Source of the DNA: Liolophura sinensis
Taxonomy: Eukaryota; Mollusca; Polyplacophora; Chitonida; Chitonidae
Assembly (NCBI RefSeq): GCF_032854445.1
Contig: NC_088303.1
Span: 23,539,265-23,603,264 of the forward strand
Direction: 5' to 3'
DNA: 64,000 bases
Shown here: positions 37,905-60,995 of the stretch, in pieces
Layout of the letters: the number at the start of each line of letters is the position of its first letter
How positions within the stretch are numbered: position 1 is the first letter of the stretch
Notes under the pieces: model-generated
What the model was told of the DNA's origin: nothing
Seen by the model: only the letters and a program-made list of their open reading frames with translations
Database searches by the model: none
Position numbers and translations under genes: made by a program

Positions 37905-38226
37905 AAATAAAAGACATCAACCTAAAGAAGTGCTTTCCGCACCCACCACACTGCCACCATACGTCTACTCGATTTAGAGTAGATTTATTATAGCCATGAA
38001 GACTCTCACGATATACACTGATCAAGGAATGCTGCCACCTTCCCGCTGCTCCACTATGAAGCAGGACATGCATGTAACTGTTTGACATGGCAGCAGTCAC
38101 CGAGGAGTGTATACTGTAGAAGCTTCCATTGCAATAATAAATCAATTCTAAATCGAGTAGGTCTTATGGTGACTGTGAAGTGGGTGTGGAAAGCAGGTCT
38201 TTAGGCTGGTATCTTTTATTTGCGCG
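37905..38226. repeat. Fold-back (palindromic) element 1
   Basis: The left arm from 37907 (AATAAAAGACATCAACCTAA ... CTACTCGATTTAGAG) matches the reverse complement of the right arm ending at 38220 (AATAAAAGATACCAGCCTAA ... CTACTCGATTTAGAA). The pairing continues inward through GATTTATTAT and TATACACT, so each arm is about 125 bp around a loop of about 60 bp. It resembles a MITE or fold-back element and encodes nothing recognisable. Confidence 0.85.
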
Positions 38227-38420
38227 CAACTTGTTAGATAACATATACAATTGACCTGGACCTTCATTGAGTACAGTATTAATATTGCAAGCACCAAGAC
38301 TCCAATGAAGCTATGCCAGTATAAAAAAAAGAGTTGGAGTCTTTCAAGGCTAAGTATTACTGTATGTTTAGAGAGAACTGAACATCTACTTTGATAGTAC
38401 CCCACATATTGTTTGGTCAT

Positions 38421-38828
38421 TGGCCTACCTTAGAAAGAAACCAGAAGATACACATCAAAGCTTTAGCTGAAAGTTTTCCATGGAGGTCATGTTTGGCATC
38501 GCAGCCGCTACTCCAGGAGATTGTTGAATTGTATCCCCTGTAGGAAATATTAACAATATACAGCACAACTTAATATGGCAGGCTTCTCTGTCTGTTAGGA
38601 TCCTTCCTGTAACTGCGACCATGACGGGGGATATGACAATCTGGTGTAGAGCAACAGCTGACATTTGGTGTGGGAGAGGTGGGTATATATATATTGCAAT
38701 GGTTTCCAGAAGTAAAGTAGACATACAGAGATAAACGAGGCCAAACATGACCATGGAAAAAAATGTCAAGTTTTAAGTTTTAATGTCTAACTTGATGTTT
38801 CTTTCTAACAAGGTAGGCCAGGAACTAC
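38421..38828. repeat. Fold-back element 2
   Basis: TGGCCTACCTTAGAAAGAAAC and CCATGGAGGTCATGTTTGGC at the left recur as reverse complements at the right (38740-38816), with small gaps. Arms are about 85-100 bp with a core of about 200 bp. A 104-codon reverse open frame spans it and is not credible as a gene. Confidence 0.7.
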
Positions 38829-39817
38829 ACAATATGTGGGTTTTGCTATAAAGAATACATGTAGAAACATTCAGATCATACCTTTATTTGAGGGCCGTAA
38901 GCACTTAAGTGAGATCTCACCTTCCGGCAAACATAGCCAGTTGGTAGGGCTACCTTAATTTTGGATTTTTCTTAGCAGCATTTTAATGCAGGTGTACTCA
39001 AACACAGTACATGTACACTTTACTTTCATTGACATTTGTTGATGAAGTCATCACTTTTATAAACCAAACTAGCATTTCAACAAGTTTGATATTGGACTAG
39101 GTGGGGACCTTGCAAATGAAAAGTGCGAAAAGGCATGATTTTATAGTAGCTGCTAATCTAGATACGTATGTCATGCATAACTGGGTCTGTCAGCTTATCT
39201 TCGCTGGAAGCATCTTTTAGCATGTTAGTTTGTGAGAAATGTGTACTTGTACATGATGCAAATAGTCTCTAATTTTAACCATAATTTTGTTGTCCTCCTG
39301 TGCCCAGTTGTTCAAAACTGGTTTAAGACTTCAAGTTTAAAGTTCAAGCCAAGTCTACAGTTTTGCACTAAGCTCAAAGAAAATGTGGTAACATTACCTA
39401 TGAACTAAAACTGCTGCTGTTATACTAAGAGAACTACACTGGCTGCTGAATTTGGCTAAAAAGTTAAATATAAAATGTGACTTAATGCCAGTATTAGCTA
39501 AAACACTTTTGAACAGCTGGACCCTGTAGACAGTTACTCTTGCTTTCATCACTTCATCCTTTCTTTTACCATCCATCTAGCCCCAAAAGAATAAATCAGT
39601 TTCTTATAAGGGCCTAACAACATAAACAGTTTAAGTAAGCCTTTCAGGGCTACCATTCATTTATCCATTCAGTACGCCTTGTCCCAGCCATATAAAATAA
39701 TGATTCTTAAAGACCTAAGTTTTCTGTGCCTGAAAAACATTGATGACATGCAATGCATGGTAATACATGGAATGATGGTCTTCCCTGTTCAGGCTGATCC
39801 ACATTTAAGGCTGATGA

Positions 39818-50802
<10,985 letters not shown>

Positions 50803-53249
50803 TCTAGGCCACTCTTAGGATAGCTAAAAGACTTGAGGCCTCTGGAATACCTTAGAAGAGTTTATATGTGACTCTCAACATGGTCAAAACTCCACTGCAT
50901 GTATTATTCCCCTTCCCCAGCCCTCCCTCCCCCTCTGCATTTGTCTCCATTTTTATTGTATGTTCTGTTTTGTGTTTTTCACATTGTCGATCATTGGCAC
51001 AATTTGTATAAGTCTGAATCCTTATGTATTAGATTGGTGTTAGACTTCAGAAAGTTGAGCCTTTGGAGTTCACACTGGATTATAAAATATGCTATGCCTG
51101 TTGTTATGCCCAGTCTAGATAAAAGCTTACATCAGCTTTGTTATTCCCGGATGTAAACAGAGCTCTGTCTTGACTTACCAGATAACTGCCCTACAGACAT
51201 CTTCATCTGTCTTGAGAATTAGACTGCACACACTTAGAGGTTGCTCACAATTTGAGCATGCATTGCATGTACTGATAGATGCTGCGGAAAGGGAACAGTT
51301 GGTTCCTGGCGGTTTGTATGGCCAGTACCTATCTAAAAGTCAAGAACAGAAGGAAACCCCTATGTCTTATATGGTAGCACGCATTACTGCCTGTTAGGCG
51401 TGGTGGAAGTAACGAGGCCATGTGCAACCATGTACACCTGAAAACGTATTAGAACCGTGTGCGGGGTGTGTATTAGATGGACACGCCCATATTATCTATT
51501 GTTAGGGGAGAATATATTACTTACTGTTAAAGGTCAAATTCATTACGTGTATGTATATGAAAGTAGTTCATGTTTTTGATAAGGAGTTGTCCTCCACTTA
51601 GAACTCATTTGCTGATTATTTATAAATGATCATTGGCTGTAAAAATACATTGGTGTATTAACATAGTAACAACTTTGTTAGTTGCTATGGTCATCAACTT
51701 GGTATGGAAGTGGTGTCCGTTGTGATTGGACGAAAGTTAGGCAGAGTCAGACACCAAAACGCAGTTAGCATAGTGAAATTGTGCCTAATCGTGGACAAAC
51801 ACATTTCATACATGTGGAGCGAAGAAAATGGTCAGTCTAGGTTATCTTAAACATTGTTATTGTGGCTATAATTAAGGTGGAATAAAAATTATGTTAAAGA
51901 ATGATTGTGTTTTATCAGGAGGTAAAATGCGACCTGTGCGAGAAAGTTGGGGTTATTAGCCTGTAGATTGAAGAGCCCTGGATGTTTTATTCCTCGTTCT
52001 TAAGGATAAATTAAGCTCATCGTTTGGGACTGTACTTTTGGTTGGTCGCGTCGTTTTAAGTGACTAAAGAAAGACGACGTGAACATCGCAAGACCCACAA
52101 AACTGCATCCTAAAACCACCGTTACTTTTATTTACTTCGTTACTTTTAAGCGAGTGTAAGTGTCACCACTGAAAGTTTAATCGGATGAAAGACCATTAAA
52201 CACCAAGATACTGGGTGAGAAAATCTTTAAATCCTGTTAAGATTTCTGAACAGGATTCTACGGTGGTCTGTGACGTCACAGCCTTATTTTTGGCTCGCTA
52301 AAGAGAAGCATTTTGGATGATGAAATCTGGGCTTCAGGTGGCAAAAAGGTGATGTGACGTCATTGGTTTCAAGAAGGTTCGTACAAGGCCAAAGGATCCA
52401 ATGTATGAAATGTTTGTCTTACGGGACAAATGTTATGCAAGCGTTTCATTTGCCTCGAAGTAGGACATGTGGCATTGAAATGGTAAATGAAAGCTTAGAC
52501 GTTATAGACATCCGAACCTAGTCGATAAAGCCTGTATATCGTATAGAAATTCTATCATTCTGTGTATCATTGTCATGAAAAGGTAACTTAACACCACTTA
52601 AAATCTGTTATATATTTTTTAAAAAAAAATTTAAACCGAAAACATTTGATTAACCAAGTTAAAAGCCCGTCAGATTACAGGTTTAAGTTCATATCCGATT
52701 GTTTACCGCCATATTCGTAAATATTGCACCCATACGATGGCGGTCAGTTTGAGGGTGCAGGAATATTGGGCGCCCTGGGCAAACCAGCCCTTATGAAGTT
52801 GCTGTTGAACTGTCCAGTTACCAGTTCAAGACCGGGGTTGGACCCACATCTCTGGTCCTGGCGCTTGGAAGACAAGCGTGACTGGTTTTTCACATCAGTT
52901 TTAAACGCAAGTTTATTCTCCGTATACTTTGCATATAATCGAATCTTTAACGCATTAGCAATTATATTGCTGCAAGAGGAAACAATATGCCGAACAGCCG
53001 ACCACAGCAGGCTTGAAGAATTCAGTTTCCTGCATTAGGTCCTTACAGTATATGGTTGCTCGTACCGGGTGGTGAAACCCCATGTATCCGATATATACTA
53101 TATTATATATACTAAACTCCCTTTGTGTTTGAGGCCCAGAACTACAATCGCTAATTTAAGAACGCTTGGTCGCTTATTTTATGTATGGAAGTCTAATTGC
53201 ACGATCAACCAGATTGAGGGACAATAAAACAAGGTCACAGTTCACTTTT
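50803..53249. other. AP2M1 3' UTR and intergenic DNA
   Basis: No further coding exon seen. AP2M1 transcription probably ends before about 51.9 kb. 52720-52880 has a GC-richer segment (ATACGATGGCGGTCAG, CAGTTCAAGACCGGGGTTG) that may be a decayed SINE; it holds a 104-codon open frame that I do not accept as a gene. Confidence 0.4.
51881..51886 (+). terminator. Possible AP2M1 poly(A) signal
   Basis: AATAAA about 1.1 kb after the AP2M1 stop; I did not spot a closer canonical hexamer. Confidence 0.3.
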
Positions 53250-53255
53250 TTTATT
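53250..53255 (-). terminator. Possible poly(A) signal of the ZP-like gene
   Basis: AATAAA on the minus strand, about 215 nt past the stop codon. Confidence 0.45.
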
Positions 53256-53468
53256 CTTTATACTTTTTATGGACGGGATCCCACACATAATCGCTCTATA
53301 ACCGAAGAATAGAAATGAATAAAAAAACAAGTTGGAAAAAATAATATCGTAACTGGAAAACAAAAACGAAGGGAGCGATTACTGGACAGAGTGCCAGGAT
53401 GGTAAATGAGCAGCTCTGAGAACCGGTTGTTATGGAAACTGGTCGGTCCCAGCGAGCGGTGCAGTGTT

Positions 53469-56400
53469 TCACTGTTTGAAGAGGGCCTTCATTAGTCTTT
53501 GTCGTCTTTGATCTGAGGAAAGAAATCCAGGACAGTAAGAACGTCAATATATAGTGCAATGTAAGCACTGGAGTAGTGGAGATGCTGGAATAGGGCAATT
53601 AAAAAAAAAAAAAAAAATTGTCTTACAAACATCTGATGGAATGAGGCGATGAATCTTATTTGAAGTATTGGTTTGGGATGGGAAAAACTCACTGCGTGAT
53701 GCTCGTCGTTTGCGTCTTTTTTCGGATGCACAGGAATCCTTAAAATAAAAAAATAAAAAGCTTTTCAAATAGCAAAGTGTTCAAAATTTGTTAACGCATA
53801 CGAATGCAACGCTTTACCGTGTATTACATATGTAAATATATAAAGTATTTTAATCCACTGAGAGAAAAACAAAACAAAAACAAAAAAACTTACTCCGTCG
53901 CAGCTACCATCGCAAGCTGTGAAGGTACACTGGAACTGGATATTGGCAGATCCCCGTAGCCGGAAAGCCTCGAAGTACGGGCTAAGGACTTCCGCTCCCG
54001 TGGTTTCAAACCCCACTCGTTTGTTGAACACTAGTCCGTCACCACACCTACAAATAAGTGGCCAAGTGATTGGAAAATCCTGAGCGTCTATTTAGTGATC
54101 AACACAGGGCATGCACAAGGTGATAACTTGTATCAATGGTCATGGATGAAAGACATAACAGGTAGGCTGTAGGAGACACGAAATCTGACCAGCTACACGC
54201 TTATTTTGTACAAGCGAGAGGGGGGGGGGGGGGGGGGGAAATTTCATCCCAGCACAAGAAATTTAGTGCAATTCCTATCTTCGTGAAAATGTTAGATTCG
54301 TTAGACCGTGCAACTTGTTCATCTTAAATGACCTAGCCGAAGTTAATTTGCTTCCTACGCCGAAACTGATGTCGTCCGGGAGTCTTACCCAGCTCTCAAT
54401 ATGGCGTACGTGCTGTTTTCGTTCTTGGCTTCACAGCTTAGGGCACGGAAAGCTTGAAGTTCATCTTGGGGGAAAAAAAAAAACAAAAAAAAAAAAAACA
54501 AATTACACGAATTAGCGATTATTTTCATAAGCTATGCACCAAAGTATCAACCACTTATCTGATAGATATATATACGCACATCCAGGTTTAAATTTAATAG
54601 GATTCGCCGTTTTAGAAGTAGGAAACGGATTGGTAGTCCCCTATGGTACTAGTATAGGGAATATAAACGTGTACAATTTTCCTACAGCTAAATACGATTT
54701 TAAACCTTATCTAATTTAAGACAAGTTCACAGATGACGCTGATCAACGCCATGTTGGGGAAAAAAAAAAAAGATATGGTTTACTGCTGGAATCTGTGGCC
54801 TTCAGGCGGATCTTTCGACCTATGGAAATATGGTCTGGTCCAACGGGGCGGCCCAATACGTCCACAACTTGGAGATCGAACACTGCCTTGGATGCTATTC
54901 CCAACAACGTCTGCATTTCTTTTGGGTTGAGGAACCTGAAGGAATACGCAAAATCTGAAACCTCTCGGGAGAAAAATGCGTGTTTGCATCTTTATGAAGT
55001 GCAGGCATCCTACAAAATTCCCGCAAAAGCTAGAAATCCGGTGGGGGGGGGGGGGGGTAATGACAATCTAAAAGCCGTCCATTCAAGCTATGTGCTGTTT
55101 ACTTTTCTGCGGGACGTCACTTTCACGTAGAGTTGTGCTCGTAAAGCAAAGGCTGTTTTAGCAAGCAATGTAGCTTGACGGCCAGCTATTTTTGTAATTT
55201 TCGTAAATAAATTTCTGGGGAAGTCAAATACATTTATACACGGTGAAAATCAATGTACACACATTAACTTACCATTCTGCTATGGTTTCGGTGGCAGACA
55301 AAGCCCTTCCGTGATCATCGTACGCACACGAGATCGTCTTAACGTCTTTATTGTTGATAACATGGCTACCCAGTTCACCCCAACCGATTTCAACGTCGAC
55401 CGTGAATGTGTTGCTGCCGTCTTTTTTCTGGGAAAATTTTACATTTATGTAATACTGTATGAATTGCGATCAGTTAAATAAAAGAAAAGGACACTAAATG
55501 CCAAATTGAGGAAGAAATTTTAAATTCGTCAAAAGACTAATATAAATCTCTTTACGTTGAATTGAAATAAAAAGTCCGGAAATCACATCCCATTTATGGA
55601 AAACGTAGAGACCAGTGCTACCGCCACTAATCTATCCCACTGGATTCACCTGCCGAGCCACGTACAGACACGTGGTCAACCAGTCCAGTTTCCTTGATGC
55701 AGACTCGCTAAACGCTCGGCAGGGAGAAACAGTATAATTTTTGTCTTCGGTAGGACCCGGTCAGAGTTTGATAGCGAATTTGTTCTTTCACATTTTTATC
55801 AAGGTTTTACTCACATAATATTGGCAGTTTGAGCCATTGTACATTCTATCGAATGCTCCGAAAAGTTCGAACTCCACAGCATTTGTGGACGTGAAGGTTT
55901 TATCTCCATTCTGGCATTTAGCTTTGGCATAGGCAGGGACGTCAGCACGGAGGTAGAGTTTGGGCAGGTCCAACATGGTGGGCGGGCAGCCAGGGTTTAC
56001 TAAAATAAAACAAATTTTAGATGTACATACTGGGTGAATTGTTTAAATGAAGTGGTAACGACGACCAACGTCTTGCTGCCGTACTCTGGACCTACGCGGT
56101 CACAAGGTTTGTCAAATATTCAGCCATGTGCATTTATCGTTTAACTCTAGCCAACAACAAATCGCTTTCCATGAAAGTACAATTTCGAATCACATTAAAA
56201 ATGGAGCTTGCAAAATTTAATGATTGGCATTTCGACTTCTCGTAATCACAGGGCCCCGACATTAAAAAAAAATCGACACGGGTTAATTTTTCGTGTGTTC
56301 AATCAAACATCAAATGTGTCCCCACTCCCCGAAACAGATATTGAAATTTGCCCTGAAATTGGTTTCAGACGTTTGTGCTAATAAGTCATCAATATGACTG

Positions 56401-56746
56401 TGCAAGACTGGACTAATTGTCATTTCTGCACTTTACAGCAACAAGTATACAGGTGGAGTTTGAATATTACGCTATCAGTATGGCAACGTGCCATACCGAA
56501 AAGACTACTTACAGTGCAAGATTGGGTCGTCGGCGGCCGATAAGGCAATCTGGAAATAGAATACAAATGCATTTTTTTTTTTACCAAATACAAAAAAGTT
56601 GAAGCTTTTTTTTTTTAAATAGAAAGGCTGAATTTCAGATTTATGATTGCTCCCCATCAAGACCTCACGGCCAGAAAGGACTTTCAATAAACACGTGTAG
56701 GGCTTACCAAAACAAGTCCAGAAAGGAACGTGGAAATCATATTCAT
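53469..56746 (-). CDS. Small secreted ZP-domain-like protein with furin-type site
   Basis: Seven coding exons join in phase to 219 residues: 56708-56746, 56513-56549, 55815-55999, 55273-55427, 53894-54047, 53693-53738 and 53469-53512 (TGA at 53469-53471). The start MNMISTFLSGLVLIALSA is a signal peptide. The body has a first part with AKAKCQNGDKTF, VEFELFGAF, SNCQYY and VKTISCAYD, like a ZP-N half. The second part (CGDGLVFNKRVGFE, YFEAFRLRG, IQFQCTFTACDGSCDG) matches the end of ZP-C modules, in which a Phe-rich strand precedes a Cys cluster. EKRRKRR follows, a furin-type cleavage motif, then a short basic tail with no membrane anchor. ZP modules polymerise into extracellular coats; this one is shorter (about 165 residues) than the usual 260. 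Specific role unknown. The ATG lies immediately after an acceptor AG, and a 5' UTR exon with donor at 56871 fits upstream. Confidence 0.75.
54217..54240. repeat. Poly-G tract
   Basis: A long G run interrupted once near its start, in an intron of the ZP-like gene. Similar homopolymers occur at 55041-55057 (G), 41664-41677 (C) and 44528-44544 (C); lengths may be unreliable. Confidence 0.85.
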
Positions 56747-56871
56747 CTGAAATACAAAGATGAGAAGTACCCATAATGTGATTGTATAAATCCGTTCTTG
56801 TGATTTACGAGCGAAGCAAAACTTCAAATTCGCAACAAATATTAATTAAGAGTTTGCACTGTCATACTCAC

Positions 56872-56977
56872 ATAACGAAGAAACTGAGGATTAGGAACTA
56901 AAGAAACCAAAACAAGAACAGAAAGAAACGAAAAGGTGGCCGCCTGGACCTATCTCAGCACTCTCGACAACAGCGTG
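56872..56977 (-). other. Predicted non-coding first exon of the ZP-like gene
   Basis: The interval between a TATA box and a strong donor (TTAT|GTGAGTATG, minus strand). It contains no ATG that reads into the next exon. The transcription start is inferred from TATA spacing only. Confidence 0.5.
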
Positions 56978-57004
56978 GTTCTGGTCAAGGATTCCATTTC
57001 CACT

Positions 57005-57012
57005 CTTTTATA
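57005..57012 (-). promoter_or_regulatory. TATA box of the ZP-like gene
   Basis: CCCTATAAAAGAGTGG on the minus strand, about 30 bases before the inferred start of the non-coding exon. Confidence 0.6.
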
Positions 57013-57297
57013 GGGATCACGCATATGCAAATATCGCAATGCGTTAGTTGTCTTACCTGTGTTATGGAAATAGCTTTGATGTGAATATTGTTAGCCCGTG
57101 ACGACAGGCACGTACTTATTCAGTGGTCAAAGTTGATGAAGTGTTGCATGAAGGTCTAGCAGATGTACACCGGCATACAGATCTGCGTATTTCACCTCGC
57201 CTTACGTAGGCCTATAGTAGTGGTAAGTCGAATGTTCGGTTTATTACCTAACGGGTTGCTTGTGCAACTTAAATTGAAATTATTACATGTATATATG

Positions 57298-57952
57298 TTA
57301 ATTGAACAGTGCATCAAAAATAAGTTCCCCCCAAAATATCGTTTGGCATTTATCAAGATATTTGCCGGATCATTGTGAAATTTTGCGCACAGCATCTCAG
57401 TAATCAAGTAAACGTGGCAAGGATTGCCCTGTAGATACAGCCATGCTCCAGTGAACATGCGCAAACACATTATCGGTCGGATTTTGAAAATTTTACAAAC
57501 AGATTGAAGATCTTTGTATCACACTGAGACAGGGAGCTCACAAAGCGTTAGTGAGACGTGTTATCCGACCACTTCTTCTGAAGCAGATGTCTAATACCAT
57601 CAAGGTCGGACACCATTGTAACACGATGATACACAGCTTGTTTCAACTTGTCCTACAAATGTTCAGTGGGATTGAAATCCGGGGAATTGTCGGCCCAGTT
57701 CCTGTGCTCAAAGCCTTCATGCTCAAAGATGAAATCCATTGCTATCTTGAATCAGTTTGTAAAATCTTCAAAATTCGACCGATGATGCTTTTGTGCATGC
57801 TCACTGGAGTACATCTGTATCTACAGGCTACAGTGTGGTGTCTTGATTACTCAAATACTGTGTGAAAAAATTTCACCACGATTGGGCAAATATCTAGGTA
57901 AATGTCAAACACAGTTGTGGGAGGAACTTACTTTTGATGCATTGTCTATTAA
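57298..57952 (-). mobile_element. Tc1/mariner-like non-autonomous element with long inverted repeats
   Basis: Arms of about 200-220 bp are inverted copies of each other: TGCATCAAAAATAAGTTCC ... GGTCGGATTTTGAAAATTTT at the left, and TGCATCAAAAGTAAGTTCC ... GGTCGAATTTTGAAGATTTT as the reverse complement of the right. Each end abuts TTAA. The short core reads WADNSPDFNPTEHL on the minus strand (around 57668-57705), close to the transposase motif that precedes the last catalytic acidic residue in Tc1/mariner, then KQAVYHRV and LLQKKWSDN before a stop. Most of the transposase is missing, so the element cannot move by itself. Confidence 0.8.
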
Positions 57953-58445
57953 CAAGATTGTCAGTGGTCAATGATGGATTCTGTGGCGTGCTACCGGTCT
58001 AAATTACTGACCTGTCCTAGCCGTGTTGTTGATGTAGGTTCAAATGTATCGAAGGCTATGTTTTCCTTTGCGTACATGAGCAAAAGAACAGAATCATGTA
58101 CCAGGGTTTTGGACGGCCCCACTGTAGAAAATTCTTCAAAGCGCTGACTACTCCGATTAATCATCCATACACCATTTCCTTTCAGTGTCTAATCACTTCC
58201 TTAGACGTGCGAAAACTTTACGTTGTTTTACAGAGGTTGCATTTCATTTAATTTCTGTAGCGACTGTAAGGACACCTCTCTCTCTCTCTGTCTGGGCTCT
58301 GTGATAAGGTCTCATCCATGCGTGTTGGGTGAGATGATGCTTTACATTGTATGCCAATACCATATACCGTCAACAGAATAAATCTGAGAAGTGAAATACC
58401 AATCATGAGGAAATCATAGAAGTGTTTATCTCACAAGTATTTTAT

Positions 58446-58702
58446 TCATTTGGTTTGATTGGTGTTTTACGTCGTATATAAGAATACTTCACTTATACGA
58501 AGGCGTTATGTTGGGAGGAAACCTTACAGAGCCCGGGAAAACCCACGATCAATCTGCAGGTTGCTGACAGACCTTCCTACGTACTGTCGGAAAGGAAGCC
58601 AGCGTAAACTGGACTTGAACTTACAGCAATCGCGTTGTTGGAAGGCTACTGGGTCATTGCTTTGTTCTGGAGTGCTGATCCCGTGGCGACAGAGGGCCCC
58701 GT
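58446..58702 (-). repeat. SINE type A, near full length
   Basis: On the + strand: GTTTGATTGGTGTTTTACG, TTCACTTATACGAAGGCG, GAAAGGAAGCCAGCG, AACTGGACTTGAACTTACAG (reverse of the B box), ending GTGGCGACAGAGGGCCCC (reverse of the tRNA-like head). A 110-codon open frame through it is spurious. Confidence 0.85.
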
Positions 58703-60639
58703 ATGTCTTTTATGTATGTGTATATATGAAGCTTGATCGCATAGTAGTCTATTACGTTCTTACTGTATACGTTAATTTGCTGCGAATCTGAACCAGTTAC
58801 ATTGTAGTTGCAAATCTAAATGAGCTGTGTTCAGTTTACACAGATGTTCACAGCATGTGATCTAAAAGATAGGCCACACAGTAGCGCAAAACCAAGCAGC
58901 TGTCGATTTCTACAGGGTAATCTGCTAGTCATACGAACCGATTCAACACAAGGACGGACAATGGGATTAAATATATCAGCACTATCACATACTAATCCTT
59001 GGAGGTCGAGGTGAGGAAAAGATGGGGGTGATTGGCTAGTGTATTTAATCTGTATTTAGACTACATTCGACCTAAAGAACAAATGTGAACAGTACTAACA
59101 ACACATGTGTGTAAAGTGTAGGTTGTTTTCTGTGAATATGTATGTCCCACATGAGATAAGTGGTTAAACACTTCGCCTAATGATATACACTGAATTAGGA
59201 CAGGTACAATTTTTGACTAACTTTAATATCTTGCATGTTTTCACGCAAAGAAAAAAACAATAACAACATATTAACCGCGATAAATCTTTGATTTTTTTAC
59301 TACTGTTTTGCATAAGCCAAAGGCTTGATTCCGACAAATCCTGTCCAGGTGATCCGGTCACGAGCTCAAATCTCGATTCTGTGTCTTTTTATCTGAACGA
59401 TGTTATCAACTGTGGACAGGTTGAGTATCCCTGCTATTACTTTTCAAAGTTTTGCTTTCCAAAGGGGGGGGCAGTATTCTTCAATAATATTCCCAATTAT
59501 ACAACTCAAGCCTAGCCTGTACTTTCAAAATCAATAACACCAGGAATCTGGTAATCAATCAATTAATGAACTATTCAAATAATCAAATCCATCCATGAAC
59601 AACTCAAGCATCAACCTCATCGATCAAATAATTGATTATTTGCCCTTTTAATTCATCCATTGCTCATGTTACATTCTCATTACAAAGACTACTGAGATAT
59701 AGGAAGGGCGAGATTGTGAGAGTCGTATTATAAGAAGTGTATTATGTAGAGCGGAAGTGTACAAAGTGCCGTGAATGGTCTCCCACTCAGCCTTCCAATA
59801 AAAAATGTTCTTTTTGGGTGATGGTAGAAAAGACTAGAAACAAAAATAATAACAATAAAAAATAATTACAGATAACAAGATGACCATGATTCACATAATT
59901 TTTATCTTCATGTTTCTTTTTTCTTGATTTTTTTTCACAACATTGTAATAGCATCACAATCATCGTGATTAGCACTAGCTAATCGTGTGATGTGAGGAAC
60001 AAGTGGGTGTCGAATGGATAAGGCCGTTTATTTGAACTACAACTGACCAGCACGAAAAGGCCAGTCGATCAGTATTAACACTATGTTATCTCTAGTGTTT
60101 GACCCACACGATGTGTTAGTTGTTGTAGGCAGGTGTGGAGGCACCTGTAGTCTCATTACCTAAGGGGGTCATATAACACTCCCAATGATCTTTAATTGAC
60201 AAGGCTATTGGGGAATTCTGAATGATTATTCCTCAACACTAGTACGGCAATATTTGCAGCTGTATTCTACCCAGAACATTTTCAAAAGAGGAAACAGTAA
60301 ATGATCTTAGATACGATAAGAAGAATATCCAAAATCAAACTTTGAAATTCTTTGAATCAGTTAAAATAATACTACTGTAAGATAAAACCCCCAAACCTCC
60401 AACATTTGTATACAGAAATATATTAAAAAATTATATTTTATGATATAGGCCGTCGCCATTAACGCTGTCAGATAGATGCGCTTATGACAAAAAACAAACA
60501 AATAGACTGATGTATTGTGCAGAGGTATATTTGCATATATGTATTTACTAAATTGGGTTGTTCTCTCCGTACACAAGAAAATTGTACTTATACATGATGG
60601 CCATCAGGTTCATAGGTGGAAGAAACTGAGGCTAGATCC
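58703..60639. other. Intergenic, no gene seen
   Basis: AT-rich DNA with no supported exon. A short fragment like SINE type A (ACTTATACATGATGGCCATC) occurs at 60585-60625. Confidence 0.4.
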
Positions 60640-60995
60640 CTGACGGTGGATACCTTGTGATACTTAATGCTAGATGCTTGATGTTTCACACCGAATGCTA
60701 GATACCTGGTTCATGATAGATACCTGATGATATATATCTGATGATAGATGCCTGATGATATATATCTGATGATAGATACCTGATGATAGATACCTGATGC
60801 CAGATACTTGATGCTAGATATCTGATACTAGATACCTGGTGATAGATACCTGATGCTAGATACTTGATGCTAGATATCTGATACTAGATACCTGATGATA
60901 GATACCTGATGCTAGATACTTGATGCTAGATATCTGATACTAGATACCTGATGATAGATATCTGATGATAGACACTTGATGGCAGATTCCTGATA
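60640..60995 (+). repeat. 14-bp minisatellite with 56-bp higher-order unit
   Basis: Units of GATACCTGATGATA with variants GATACTTGATGCTA and GATATCTGATACTA. Four variants follow in fixed order in the centre, giving a 56-bp super-unit repeated about three times; the left flank is more decayed. Confidence 0.92.

Noticed and set aside
38455-38769. Reverse 104-codon hydrophobic open frame
   Set aside because: Lies across fold-back element 2; no start context or similarity.
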